From the NCBI GenBank assembly GCA_002352635.1, contig DEIT01000247.1, forward strand, positions 6,248 to 17,809: a stretch of 11,562 nucleotides of DNA, read 5' to 3'. The stretch's first letter is position 1, and each line of letters begins with the position of its first letter. The position numbers and the translations under genes were made by a program. This document shows, in pieces, positions 1 to 6,837 of the stretch. The notes beneath the pieces are model-generated. The model searched no databases. It had not been told where the DNA came from and worked only from the letters and a program-made list of their open reading frames with translations. This DNA is from Hyphomicrobiaceae bacterium UBA2767. GTDB lineage: Bacteria > Pseudomonadota > Alphaproteobacteria > Rhizobiales > Methyloligellaceae.

Positions 1-91
1 CAACAGGTGTTGCCGTCAACGTGGTGAACGCAAGCAATGCGCCCGCCGCACTCAGGACAAGTCCGCGAAATGGTGATGTGAACTTCTTCAT
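1..91 (-). CDS. petC: cytochrome c1, N-terminal fragment (cut by window edge)
   Basis: Only the first 30 codons are in the window. They read as a short basic N-terminus (MKKF...R) followed by a hydrophobic stretch rich in Leu, Ala and Gly and then Thr/Ala, which fits a Sec-type signal peptide. Cytochrome c1 is exported to the periplasm, carries covalent heme c and passes electrons from the Rieske protein to soluble cytochrome c. The identification rests mainly on position: the gene starts 14 bp after the cytochrome b stop codon on the same strand, in the standard petABC order. An AGGGA Shine-Dalgarno stands about 8 bp before the ATG. The CxxCH heme site lies beyond the window. Because c1 begins with its own ATG, RBS and signal peptide, it is not fused to cytochrome b. 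Confidence 0.8.
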   Translation of the reverse strand, partial: MKKFTSPFRGLVLSAAGALLAFTTLTATPV

Positions 92-105
92 GGACATATC
101 CCTCA

Positions 106-1362
106 TCACCGTGTTTTCGCCGTCGCCGGTTTTTTGCCGAGCACATCATCGGTGATGCTCCCCGGCATAGCCGATGGTTTTTCGATCCAACCAATAATGG
201 GCATGATCACCAGCAAGAACAGGAAGTAGTAGGCCGTGCATAACCGTCCGAAAGTCAGGTACCAGCCTTCAGGTGCCTTGGCGCCCAGGTAGCCTAGCGC
301 GACCGCGTTGATGAAAAACGCCAAGAGAAACCACTTGAAGATTGGGCGGTAACGGGCCGATCGCACTTTTGATGTATCGAGCCATGGCAGGAAGAGCAGC
401 ACGCCAATCGATGCAAACATGGCGATAACGCCCAGCAGTTTGCTAGGGATCGCGCGCAGGATCGCGTAAAATGGGAGGAAATACCATTCCGGGACGATAT
501 GCGGCGGCGTTACCAGCGGATCCGCCACGATGTAGTTGTCCGGATGCCCAAGGAAGTTCGGTGCGTAGAACACGAAGCCCGCAAACAGGATGACAAACAT
601 CGACATCGCGAAACCATCCTTGATCGTATAGTAGGGATGGAATGGCACTGAGTCAGACTTGGACTTGATTTCAATCCCGGTGGGATTGGTACTTCCGGGT
701 ATATGAAGCGCCCAGATGTGAAGCACCACAAGACCCGCTATCACGAACGGCAGCAGATAATGCAATGAGTAGAGCCGGGTCAGGGTAGGACCGCCGACGG
801 AAAATCCACCCCAAATCCATTCCACAATCGTCGTTCCCATACCGGGAATAATCGAGTCCAGAGATGAAAAGAGGTTGGTGATCACGGTCACCGCCCAGAA
901 GCTCATCTGCCCCCAAACCAGCGAATACCCCATAAACGCGGTTGCCATCATCGCCAGGAAGATGAGCACACCGATAATCCATAGAACCTCGCGGGGCGCC
1001 TTGTACGAGCCGTAATACATGCCGCGCACAATATGAATATAGACTGCGAGGAAGAACATTGAGCCGCCGTTGGCATGCATATATCGCAGAAGCCAGCCCC
1101 AGTTCACGTCCCGCATAATGTGTTCAACACTGTCGAACGCCATCGATTCCTGCGGCACGTAGTGCATTGCCAGCACGATACCGGTCAGAAGTTGCACCGC
1201 GAGGCAGAATGTCAGAATGCCGCCGAACGTCCAAAGATAGTTCAGGTTTCGTGGCATCGGGAAAACATTGAACTGATCGTGCATCATCCGCACGATGGGA
1301 AGCCGGTCATCAAACCATTTCGCAATGGCCGTGCTCGGCTGGTAGCTTGATACGTGTGCCAT
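106..1362 (-). CDS. petB: cytochrome b of the cytochrome bc1 complex
   Basis: This is the membrane core of respiratory complex III, which oxidises ubiquinol at the Qo site and reduces quinone at the Qi site. The 418-residue protein has the family's usual bacterial length and several strongly hydrophobic helices. Four heme ligands are visible: His96 and His110 in helix B, and His201 and His215 in helix D. The pairing is His96/His201 for heme bL and His110/His215 for heme bH. The 13 residues between the two helix-D histidines fit bc1 rather than b6f. The Qo-site PEWY motif is at 291-294, followed by the conserved helix around LPFYAILR. The start ATG has an AGGGG Shine-Dalgarno about 5 bp upstream and lies 26 bp after the petA stop. 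The gene ends 14 bp before petC. The C-terminal tail (about 393-418) is polar and probably cytoplasmic. No key residue is missing. Confidence 0.98.
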   Translation of the reverse strand: MAHVSSYQPSTAIAKWFDDRLPIVRMMHDQFNVFPMPRNLNYLWTFGGILTFCLAVQLLTGIVLAMHYVPQESMAFDSVEHIMRDVNWGWLLRYMHANGGSMFFLAVYIHIVRGMYYGSYKAPREVLWIIGVLIFLAMMATAFMGYSLVWGQMSFWAVTVITNLFSSLDSIIPGMGTTIVEWIWGGFSVGGPTLTRLYSLHYLLPFVIAGLVVLHIWALHIPGSTNPTGIEIKSKSDSVPFHPYYTIKDGFAMSMFVILFAGFVFYAPNFLGHPDNYIVADPLVTPPHIVPEWYFLPFYAILRAIPSKLLGVIAMFASIGVLLFLPWLDTSKVRSARYRPIFKWFLLAFFINAVALGYLGAKAPEGWYLTFGRLCTAYYFLFLLVIMPIIGWIEKPSAMPGSITDDVLGKKPATAKTR

Positions 1363-1388
1363 GAACGCCCCTATTCGCTCAAACGGGT

Positions 1389-1973
1389 CTAGCCAATCTT
1401 GATCTTGGTATCGGATACGAATTCGAAGACGGGAACTTCAAGATTGCGCGGGGCCGGACCTTTGCGGATACGCCCGGCAGTGTCGTAGTGCGAGCCGTGG
1501 CAAGGACAGAACCAGCCATCGAAATCCCCTTTTGCGTCGCCGATTCTTTGCCCCTTGGGAATGCAACCCAGATGCGTGCAGATGCCGATCAGGATCATCC
1601 AATTTTCTTTTTTGTCATCGTTCTTGTCGTTGACGCGGTTGATGTCAGTGGCGGGCGCTTCCGGGCTGAGATTGTCATTGCGTGCGACTGGATCAGGCAG
1701 CTCAGCCATCTTCACGGACTTTGCCTTTTCAATTTCCTCCGCCGTGCGATGGCGGATGAAGATAGGTTTGCCGCGCCAGGATACGGTAATCGACTGGCCT
1801 ACTTCGATCGGTGACAGGTCAACCTCAATCGTGGCCAGTGAAAGCGCGGATGCATCCGGGTTCATCTGATCAATGAATGGCCACAGGGCCGCCGCACCGC
1901 CGACGGCTGCAAACGATCCTGCCGCAATGGTCATGAAATCCCGACGGGTGGGTTCGGTTTTCTTATTGGCCAA
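1389..1973 (-). CDS. petA: ubiquinol-cytochrome c reductase Rieske iron-sulfur subunit (TTG start)
   Basis: This protein carries the 2Fe-2S cluster that takes the first electron from ubiquinol and passes it to cytochrome c1. From the proposed TTG start it has 194 residues. RRDFMT at 10-15 is a Tat-type twin-arginine motif followed by a hydrophobic anchor (about 16-34). Box 1 CTHLGC is at 132-137 and box 2 CPCHGS at 156-161. Cluster ligands should be Cys132, His134, Cys156 and His159, with a Cys137-Cys158 disulfide. Ser161 and Tyr163, which tune the potential, are present. The frame is open back to an ATG at 2111, but that start would put about 46 atypical residues before the Tat motif. The TTG at 1973-1971 has AGGAAGGAG 7 bp upstream and gives a normal N-terminus. 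A charged Asn/Asp/Lys-rich linker (about 112-124) precedes the cluster domain. It is the first gene of petABC. Confidence 0.96.
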   Translation of the reverse strand: MANKKTEPTRRDFMTIAAGSFAAVGGAAALWPFIDQMNPDASALSLATIEVDLSPIEVGQSITVSWRGKPIFIRHRTAEEIEKAKSVKMAELPDPVARNDNLSPEAPATDINRVNDKNDDKKENWMILIGICTHLGCIPKGQRIGDAKGDFDGWFCPCHGSHYDTAGRIRKGPAPRNLEVPVFEFVSDTKIKIG

Positions 1974-2027
1974 AGCGCCGCTCCTTCCTAATCGACCAAC
2001 TCCGTTGAGGGTGCCTCTGTCAAAAAC

Positions 2028-2072
2028 AAAACCGGTGCGAAACCGGCGTGACAGCCGCATACCGAAAACCGG
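2028..2072. repeat. three direct copies of AAACCGG in the petA-trmL intergenic region
   Basis: The 318-bp region between the petA start (1973) and the trmL start (2292) holds no convincing gene. On the plus strand AAACCGG occurs at 2028-2034, 2040-2046 and 2066-2072. The first two are 12 bp apart and the third is 26 bp further on. They lie 55-100 bp upstream of the petA start codon, where regulator sites for the bc1 operon could be. A TGTCAA (TTGACA on the minus strand, 2018-2023) is nearby, but I found no matching -10 element. A GTCTAGAC palindrome (2190-2197) and an AT-rich TAAATTTA (2208-2215) lie further upstream, towards trmL. None can be assigned to a known regulator. Confidence 0.3.
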
Positions 2073-2291
2073 CAAACGGAAGCTGGACTGATACCCCCAA
2101 TCCGGGCCCACATGGCAGGAGGCTTAGAGCCTTCAATCTCTGCGCAAACGGTCCCGATTCATCACCTTTTTGCACCCTTGCGCGTGAATGTCTAGACGCA
2201 CGAGAGGTAAATTTAATCCATTGCGGCAGTCCGCCGCGCGGTATAGGTGGCAAACAGATTTTGCATGGTACAAATATTCGGCACTAGATCA

Positions 2292-2756
2292 ATGAACCTG
2301 GCGCTTTACCAGCCCGACATCGCACAGAATACAGGAGCGATCCTGCGCCTGTGCGCATGCCTTGACGTGCCTGTGCATATCATTGAGCCGGCAGGGTTTG
2401 ACATCGGCGACCGCGCACTGCGGCGTGCCGGGCTGGACTATATCGAACACGCTTGCATCAAGCGGCACATCTCATTCGAGCTTTTTGAAGACTGGCGCGT
2501 GGAGCACAAACACCGCCTTGTGTTGCTTTCCACGCGAGCCGAGGTGCCTCATACAATCCTCTCATACCGTTGCGATGATATTCTGTTGTTGGGGCGTGAA
2601 AGCGCCGGCGTGCCCGACGACGTTCACGCCTTAGCCGACGAACGCGTCCGTGTTCCAATGGCCGATGGACGACGCTCGCTCAATATCGTCACAGCCGCGG
2701 CAATCGTGCTGGGTGAAGGCCTGCGCCAGACGGGCGGGTTTGCTCAGAGGGTCTGA
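2292..2756 (+). CDS. trmL: tRNA (cytidine/uridine-34 2'-O)-methyltransferase, SPOUT family
   Basis: TrmL uses S-adenosylmethionine to methylate the ribose 2'-OH of the wobble nucleotide of certain leucine tRNAs. The 154-residue protein matches the family length (about 155-160) and runs without gaps against the E. coli protein as I remember it. Motif 1 is N-T-G-A-I-L-R at 13-19. Next comes the HIIEP...RRAGLDY block (29-50). The SAM-binding trefoil-knot motifs are LLLGRESAGVP (98-108) and VPMADGRRSLNIVTAAAIVL (121-140), with the conserved Ser129-Leu-Asn131. The frame is open further upstream, with a GTG at 2247 and an ATG at 2265. I chose ATG 2292 because family proteins begin directly at M-x-LALYQPDI. 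No start has a good Shine-Dalgarno. The gene is convergent with the ABC transporter, 6 bp apart, with no visible terminator between them. Confidence 0.93.
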   Translation: MNLALYQPDIAQNTGAILRLCACLDVPVHIIEPAGFDIGDRALRRAGLDYIEHACIKRHISFELFEDWRVEHKHRLVLLSTRAEVPHTILSYRCDDILLLGRESAGVPDDVHALADERVRVPMADGRRSLNIVTAAAIVLGEGLRQTGGFAQRV

Positions 2757-2762
2757 ACTCGC

Positions 2763-4604
2763 CTAGGCAACGCGGTTTTCCAGCAGGAAGCCACCAGACT
2801 GGCGCGCCCAGAGATCGGCGTACAGACCGCCTGCCTTGATGAGCGCATCGTGAGTACCTTGTTCCAGAATGCGCCCTTCATCCATCACGACGAGCCGATC
2901 CATGGCTGAGATGGTTGAGAGGCGATGGGCGATCGCAATGACGGTCTTGCCCTCCATCAGATTGACCAACTGTTCCTGGATGGCGGCCTCGACCTCGGAG
3001 TCGAGCGCCGACGTCGCCTCGTCCAATATGAGGATGGGAGCATTTTCGAGCAACACACGGGCGATCGCAACGCGCTGACGCTGCCCCCCGGAAAGCTGCA
3101 CACCGCGCTCCCCTACATGAGCCTCGTAGCCGCGTCGTCCCACCTGGTCTTCCAGACCGAGAATGAAATCATGCGCGTGCGCCTTTTTCGCAGCCGCTAT
3201 CGCATCCTCCTCATGCGCAGCGCCTGAGCCATAAACGATGTTGTCCATCACCGAGCGGTGCAGCAGAGAGGCATCCTGCGTGACCATGCCGATGTGAGCG
3301 CGCAAGCTATCCTGTGTCACCCGCGCAATGTCCTGCCCATCGATCTTGATGCAACCCTTCTCCAAATCGTAGAAGCGCAGCAGCAGATTGACGAGTGTTG
3401 ACTTGCCTGCACCTGAACGCCCCACAAGCCCGACTTTTTCACCGGCCTCGACAGTGAGCGTCAGATCGTCGATGACGCCGGTTTCCTTGCCGTAGTGAAA
3501 GCCGATGCCTTCATAGCGGATCTCACCTTTCGTGACTGTGAGGTGCTTTGCGTCCGGGAAGTCGGTAATGGCATGCGGTTTCGAGATCGTGTCGAGCCCC
3601 TCCTGAACGGTCCCGATATTCTCGAATATGCTCGTCACGACGAACATGACCCAGCCGGCCATGTTGTTGATGCGGATCACCAACCCCATCACCAGCGCGA
3701 TGGCGCCAATGGTGATCAGCCCCTGGCCCCAGAGCCAAAGCGACAAGGCACAGGTGCCAACCATCAGAATGCCATTGAGCACCCATACGGAAATTTCCAT
3801 GCCAGTGATCAACCGCAATTCTTCACGAAACTTTTCGGTCTGATCTGTGATTGCCTCGCGCGCGTAATCGTCCTCCCGGTCGGCATGCGCAAACAGCTTG
3901 ACGGTGAGAATGTTCGTGTAGCTGTCGACGATACGACCCGTCAGCGTTGAGCGGGCCTCGGACATGATGGTCGCCCGCGTCTTAATGCGCGGGACGAAGT
4001 ACCAAAGCACGCCGATGAAGCCGACAACCCATATGCCGAGCGGCACCATCAGCCGGACGTCAGCTTGCGAGAATACAGCCAGAGCAAGAACCGTATAAAT
4101 CGCAACGAACCAGACCGTGTCGACTAGTTCGACCACCGACTCCCGCAGACTGGGCGCCGTCTGCATGACCTTGTTCGCGATCCGCCCCGCGAAATCACCC
4201 TGGAAAAAAGCCAGGCTCTGACGAAGCACATAGCGATGCGTCTGCCAACGGATCAGGCTTGTGAAGTTGGGAACAATCGCGAGATTGACGAGCGTCGTAT
4301 GGACAGCAAACATGATCGGTCGTGCAATCATTGCCACGAAGGCCATCCACAGAAGCAACCGCCCGTGGTCGGCAATGAATGTCGACGGGCTCTTGGCATC
4401 CTTCACCAAATCGACGATTTCGCCGACATAGGTGATCAATGCAACTTCGATCAATGCAGCGAAGAAGCCGCTAACGAGAACGGCAGCAAAAACCGGCCAG
4501 ACCTGGCGCAGGAAATGCCCATAGAATTTGAGCAGATCTGAGGGCGGACGCTCAACGACCGCGGGCCGAAATGGATCTATAAAATTGTTCAGTCGGGAAA
4601 TCAT
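2763..4604 (-). CDS. ABC exporter half-transporter (membrane domain fused to ATPase)
   Basis: The 613-residue protein is a type I ABC exporter half-molecule expected to work as a homodimer in the inner membrane. The N-terminal half (about 35-330) has around six hydrophobic segments. The C-terminal ATPase has Walker A GRSGAGKST (395-403), Q-loop Gln443, the exporter X-loop GERG (498-501), signature LSGGQRQR (504-511), Walker B ILILD with catalytic Glu529, D-loop SALD (532-535) and switch His560. All ATPase elements are intact. MsbA/multidrug-type and Atm1-type exporters share this layout, and the substrate cannot be read from the sequence. The ATG has AGGAG 7 bp upstream. That site is complementary to a segment about 50 nt upstream (see the leader entry). 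The gene lies 233 bp downstream of the catabolic operon on the same strand and probably has its own control. Confidence 0.95.
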   Translation of the reverse strand: MISRLNNFIDPFRPAVVERPPSDLLKFYGHFLRQVWPVFAAVLVSGFFAALIEVALITYVGEIVDLVKDAKSPSTFIADHGRLLLWMAFVAMIARPIMFAVHTTLVNLAIVPNFTSLIRWQTHRYVLRQSLAFFQGDFAGRIANKVMQTAPSLRESVVELVDTVWFVAIYTVLALAVFSQADVRLMVPLGIWVVGFIGVLWYFVPRIKTRATIMSEARSTLTGRIVDSYTNILTVKLFAHADREDDYAREAITDQTEKFREELRLITGMEISVWVLNGILMVGTCALSLWLWGQGLITIGAIALVMGLVIRINNMAGWVMFVVTSIFENIGTVQEGLDTISKPHAITDFPDAKHLTVTKGEIRYEGIGFHYGKETGVIDDLTLTVEAGEKVGLVGRSGAGKSTLVNLLLRFYDLEKGCIKIDGQDIARVTQDSLRAHIGMVTQDASLLHRSVMDNIVYGSGAAHEEDAIAAAKKAHAHDFILGLEDQVGRRGYEAHVGERGVQLSGGQRQRVAIARVLLENAPILILDEATSALDSEVEAAIQEQLVNLMEGKTVIAIAHRLSTISAMDRLVVMDEGRILEQGTHDALIKAGGLYADLWARQSGGFLLENRVA

Positions 4605-4605
4605 G

Positions 4606-4687
4606 GCTTCGCTCCTGCCACATAAAAAACGAATCGAAGGAAAGTCGATGCGTGCGGCCAGGGCGAAGCGTGCGAATTCTGCTTCGC
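4606..4687 (-). promoter_or_regulatory. candidate leader with alternative pairing that hides the ABC exporter RBS
   Basis: Three segments lie upstream of the exporter start on the minus strand. Segment 1 is GCGAAGC (4687-4681), segment 2 GCTTCGC (4669-4663) and segment 3 GCGAAGC again (4612-4606), between the Shine-Dalgarno and the ATG. Segment 2 can pair with segment 1 (7 bp, 11-nt loop) or with segment 3. The 2:3 pairing extends: GCTTCGCCCTGGCC (4669-4656) matches GGCAGGAGCGAAGC (4619-4606) by 7+4+2 pairs with a single-base bulge on each side, covering the whole AGGAG. This geometry could switch translation on or off. The base matches are seen directly. The switch is inferred, and no transcription start has been located. 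Confidence 0.4.
4624..4652 (-). terminator. weak intrinsic-terminator-like hairpin upstream of the ABC exporter
   Basis: On the minus strand ATCGA (4649-4645) and TCGAT (4637-4633) form a 5-bp stem with a 7-nt loop. Two more pairs follow outside one mismatch, then six T residues (4629-4624). The stem is short and only moderately GC-rich, so termination may be partial. It could end transcription arriving from the catabolic operon, or act as an attenuator within the exporter's leader, since it lies inside the loop that the segment 2:3 pairing would make. Confidence 0.35.
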
Positions 4688-4723
4688 AAAGAGTCTTGGA
4701 AAACTGGTTCTAATGGCCGCCGG

Positions 4724-4753
4724 TCAATGGATGCGTACAGCGAGTAGAATCAT
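4724..4753 (-). other. possible nine-codon leader peptide with a strong ribosome binding site
   Basis: GGAGG (4763-4759) stands 5 bp before an ATG that opens a nine-codon frame, MILLAVRIH, followed by TGA. It lies in the 233-bp gap upstream of the exporter, 37 nt before segment 1 of the candidate leader structure. The RBS spacing is ideal, but so short a frame can arise by chance. A ribosome stalled in it would not reach segment 1. The same bases could instead be promoter spacer, since TTGAAA lies 17 bp before TCTTAT here. I treat it as a possibility only. Confidence 0.15.
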
Positions 4754-4837
4754 AAGAACCTCCAGAGGGGAACGTTTCAAGTTCAGCTGTCGGCTGCGTA
4801 ATATCACACTGCGACATAAACATGGCAGCGCCGTTTG

Positions 4838-5632
4838 TTATTCTCCCGGATACCAGCTCGGCTTGCGCTTCTCAAGAAAGCTCTTCACGCCTTCTTCGGC
4901 TTCATCGGTATAGCGCAGTTTGGCGTGCCCTTGTTCCAGCTCTGCGAATTCCTCTTCCGTGAAATTCAGTCCGGCAAAACCGATGGCATCGGACTTGAGC
5001 TGCGCGAGAGTGGCCGGCGCGACGTGCAGCAACGCATCGATCGTCGGAGCGGCGGTTTCGTCGAGTTTGCCCTCGGCACATACCTCATCGACGAATCCCA
5101 TCTCAAACGCCCGTTTGGCGTCAAAGCGTTCGCACGTCAGGCTGTAGCGGCGCATCCGGGCGGCACCGAGCCGTGATACCAGTTGCGGCATGATCATTGT
5201 CGGTATCAAGCCCCAGCGCGCCTCGGTCACCGCAAATACGGCCGTCTCCTCGGCCATGATAATATCGCAGGACGCGGCAATCCCCGTTCCCCCACCGAAA
5301 CAACCGCCATGCACCTGCGCAATGATCGGTTTGGGGCAGTTCAGAAGTCCGAAGAACGCCTTGCGCGTCGCCTGTGATACCTTGAGGTTTTCCTCAAGGG
5401 TCTTGCCGCGATTTTCCTCGATCCATTTCAAGTCCGCTCCGGCCTGAAAATGACGGCCATTGCCGCGCAGGATGATGACACGCACGGCGGCGTCATTGCC
5501 CAGAGCCTCGGCACGCTCTTGCAACGCTGCGATGACCTCACCGTTGTAGGCATTGTTCACTTCGGGACGATTGAGACGCAGCGTCGCGACGCCGCGGTGG
5601 TCGATATCGGTCTGAATAACAGGTTCGCTCAT
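4838..5632 (-). CDS. enoyl-CoA hydratase/isomerase family protein, methylglutaconyl-CoA hydratase-like
   Basis: This 264-residue crotonase-fold protein probably adds water to the double bond of an enoyl-CoA. The CoA/oxyanion-hole segment HFQAGADL is at 61-68 and the second oxyanion segment HGGCFGGG at 108-115. Of the two catalytic glutamates of rat mitochondrial hydratase, the second is kept (Glu137 in VTEARWGLIP). The first position is Gly117 in the run GGGTGIAASCD. Bacterial LiuC-type 3-methylglutaconyl-CoA hydratases and related AtuE-type proteins, as I recall them, also lack the first glutamate and share the ...RRYSLTCERFDAKRA segment, so a branched or carboxylated enoyl-CoA substrate is plausible. 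It is the last of five co-directional genes, 6 bp after the CoA-transferase stop. Isomerase or hydrolase activity cannot be excluded. Confidence 0.9.
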   Translation of the reverse strand: MSEPVIQTDIDHRGVATLRLNRPEVNNAYNGEVIAALQERAEALGNDAAVRVIILRGNGRHFQAGADLKWIEENRGKTLEENLKVSQATRKAFFGLLNCPKPIIAQVHGGCFGGGTGIAASCDIIMAEETAVFAVTEARWGLIPTMIMPQLVSRLGAARMRRYSLTCERFDAKRAFEMGFVDEVCAEGKLDETAAPTIDALLHVAPATLAQLKSDAIGFAGLNFTEEEFAELEQGHAKLRYTDEAEEGVKSFLEKRKPSWYPGE

Positions 5633-5638
5633 GGGATT

Positions 5639-6835
5639 TCAGATCACCTTTGCCTTGCGAAGAGTTTCAAGTTTGTCTGGCGTGTAGCCAATTCCGGTAA
5701 GGAGTTCGTCTGTGTGTTGGCCGAGCTTCGGCGCCGGGCTGGCTGGAGTTTCCGCACCGCCACTCAGGACTGGCGAAGCCAGCATCCGGTAGTCCCCATA
5801 GCCTTCAAGGTTCAGCGTCTGGATGCCTTTGCGCTCTGCGACGAACGGATTGTCCATTGCCGCGGCGATATCGTTGATGGGAGACGCGGGAACCGTGCCG
5901 GCAAACACTTCAAGCCATTCGGCTGTGGTTTTTTTCGACAGTTCCCCGTCCAACAGTTCCTCGATGAGTTTGCGGTTCTCAAGCCGGTCTTTGAACCGCA
6001 GGAACCGCGGATCCTCACTCCACTCCTCCTTGCCAATCGCTGTGCACAGGGCCGGCCAGAATTTTTCCTTATTGCACATGAGGAAAATCCAGCCATCGCT
6101 GGTTGTGTAAAGCTGGCACGGCGTCAGCGACGGGTGGCCTGAGCGTGGCAACCGCTGTTGCTCGTGACCCTCGTTCAGATACCAGATCGCCGGGTAGGCC
6201 GTGTTGCACATGGCAACGTCGAACAGGCTCACATCCATGTCGCGGCCGGTCCCTGTTGCCCGTGCACCCGTCACCCCGGCAAGCAGCGCATAGGCAAGTG
6301 CCAGACCCGTCATCTGATCGACGACGGAAAGGCCGAAGCGTGTAGGCGGCGTATCCGGTTCGCCGGTAAGCGCGAAGTACCCGGCCTCCGCCTGCATCAG
6401 ATAATCAAAGCCCGGCCAGTTAGCGCGCGAACCGGTCCGGCCATACGCTGACAGATGCGCACAGACGATTTTCGGGTTTATGGCCCCAAGGGCCTCATAA
6501 GTCAGCCCCAGCTTGTCGGGCACGTCTCCGCGCAGGTTTGAGGCAACCGCATCTGCGCCCTTCACCAGATCATGGAACACATCCATGCCGTCTGGCTTGG
6601 AAAGGTCCAGGGAGAGGCTTTTCTTGTTGCGATTATAGGCGTGGAAGAATTCAGAATCTTCAGGTGTAAAGAAGTGCGGCCCCACATCGCGGGCAAAATC
6701 CCCGCCGGTGTTCGGGTTTTCGATCTTGATGAGTTCCGCGCCCTGGTCTGCCAGGAACATGGTGCCAAACGGCCCCGCGCCATACTGTTCGACGGCGAGT
6801 ATTCGGACGCCCTCAAGTGGAAGCGGTGCGCTCAT
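5639..6835 (-). CDS. family III (CaiB/BaiF) CoA-transferase
   Basis: Family III CoA-transferases move CoA between acyl groups, often from succinyl-CoA, and so activate a free carboxylic acid without ATP. The 398-residue protein begins with the typical PLEGVRILAVEQYGAGPFGTMFLADQGAE region, which holds the CoA-contacting N-terminal Rossmann half. The family Asp nucleophile is most likely Asp173 in GLSVVDQMTG, after the PPTRFG turn (163-168). SAYGRTG (129-135) and GFDYLMQAEAG (142-152) are also family hallmarks. Homologues use oxalate, carnitine, mesaconate, citramalate, itaconate, malate or bile acids, and sequence alone does not choose between them. It starts only 2 bp after the acyl-CoA dehydrogenase stop and probably relies on translational coupling, because no Shine-Dalgarno is evident. 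Confidence 0.94.
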   Translation of the reverse strand: MSAPLPLEGVRILAVEQYGAGPFGTMFLADQGAELIKIENPNTGGDFARDVGPHFFTPEDSEFFHAYNRNKKSLSLDLSKPDGMDVFHDLVKGADAVASNLRGDVPDKLGLTYEALGAINPKIVCAHLSAYGRTGSRANWPGFDYLMQAEAGYFALTGEPDTPPTRFGLSVVDQMTGLALAYALLAGVTGARATGTGRDMDVSLFDVAMCNTAYPAIWYLNEGHEQQRLPRSGHPSLTPCQLYTTSDGWIFLMCNKEKFWPALCTAIGKEEWSEDPRFLRFKDRLENRKLIEELLDGELSKKTTAEWLEVFAGTVPASPINDIAAAMDNPFVAERKGIQTLNLEGYGDYRMLASPVLSGGAETPASPAPKLGQHTDELLTGIGYTPDKLETLRKAKVI

Positions 6836-6837
6836 GT

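Noticed and set aside
2757..2762. A bidirectional terminator between the convergent trmL and ABC exporter genes
   Set aside because: The 6-bp gap and flanking bases show no inverted repeat with a T-tract.
3495..3950. A 151-codon plus-strand frame opposite the ABC exporter
   Set aside because: It is a shadow of the exporter's membrane domain, with no family signature.
4710..4823. A 37-codon minus-strand frame between the crotonase gene and the exporter
   Set aside because: No Shine-Dalgarno at its ATG, no recognisable motif, and it overlaps the nine-codon frame in another phase.
5450..6142. A 230-codon plus-strand frame opposite the CoA-transferase and crotonase genes
   Set aside because: It is antisense to two well-supported genes and its composition (rich in Arg, Cys and His) is typical of shadow frames.
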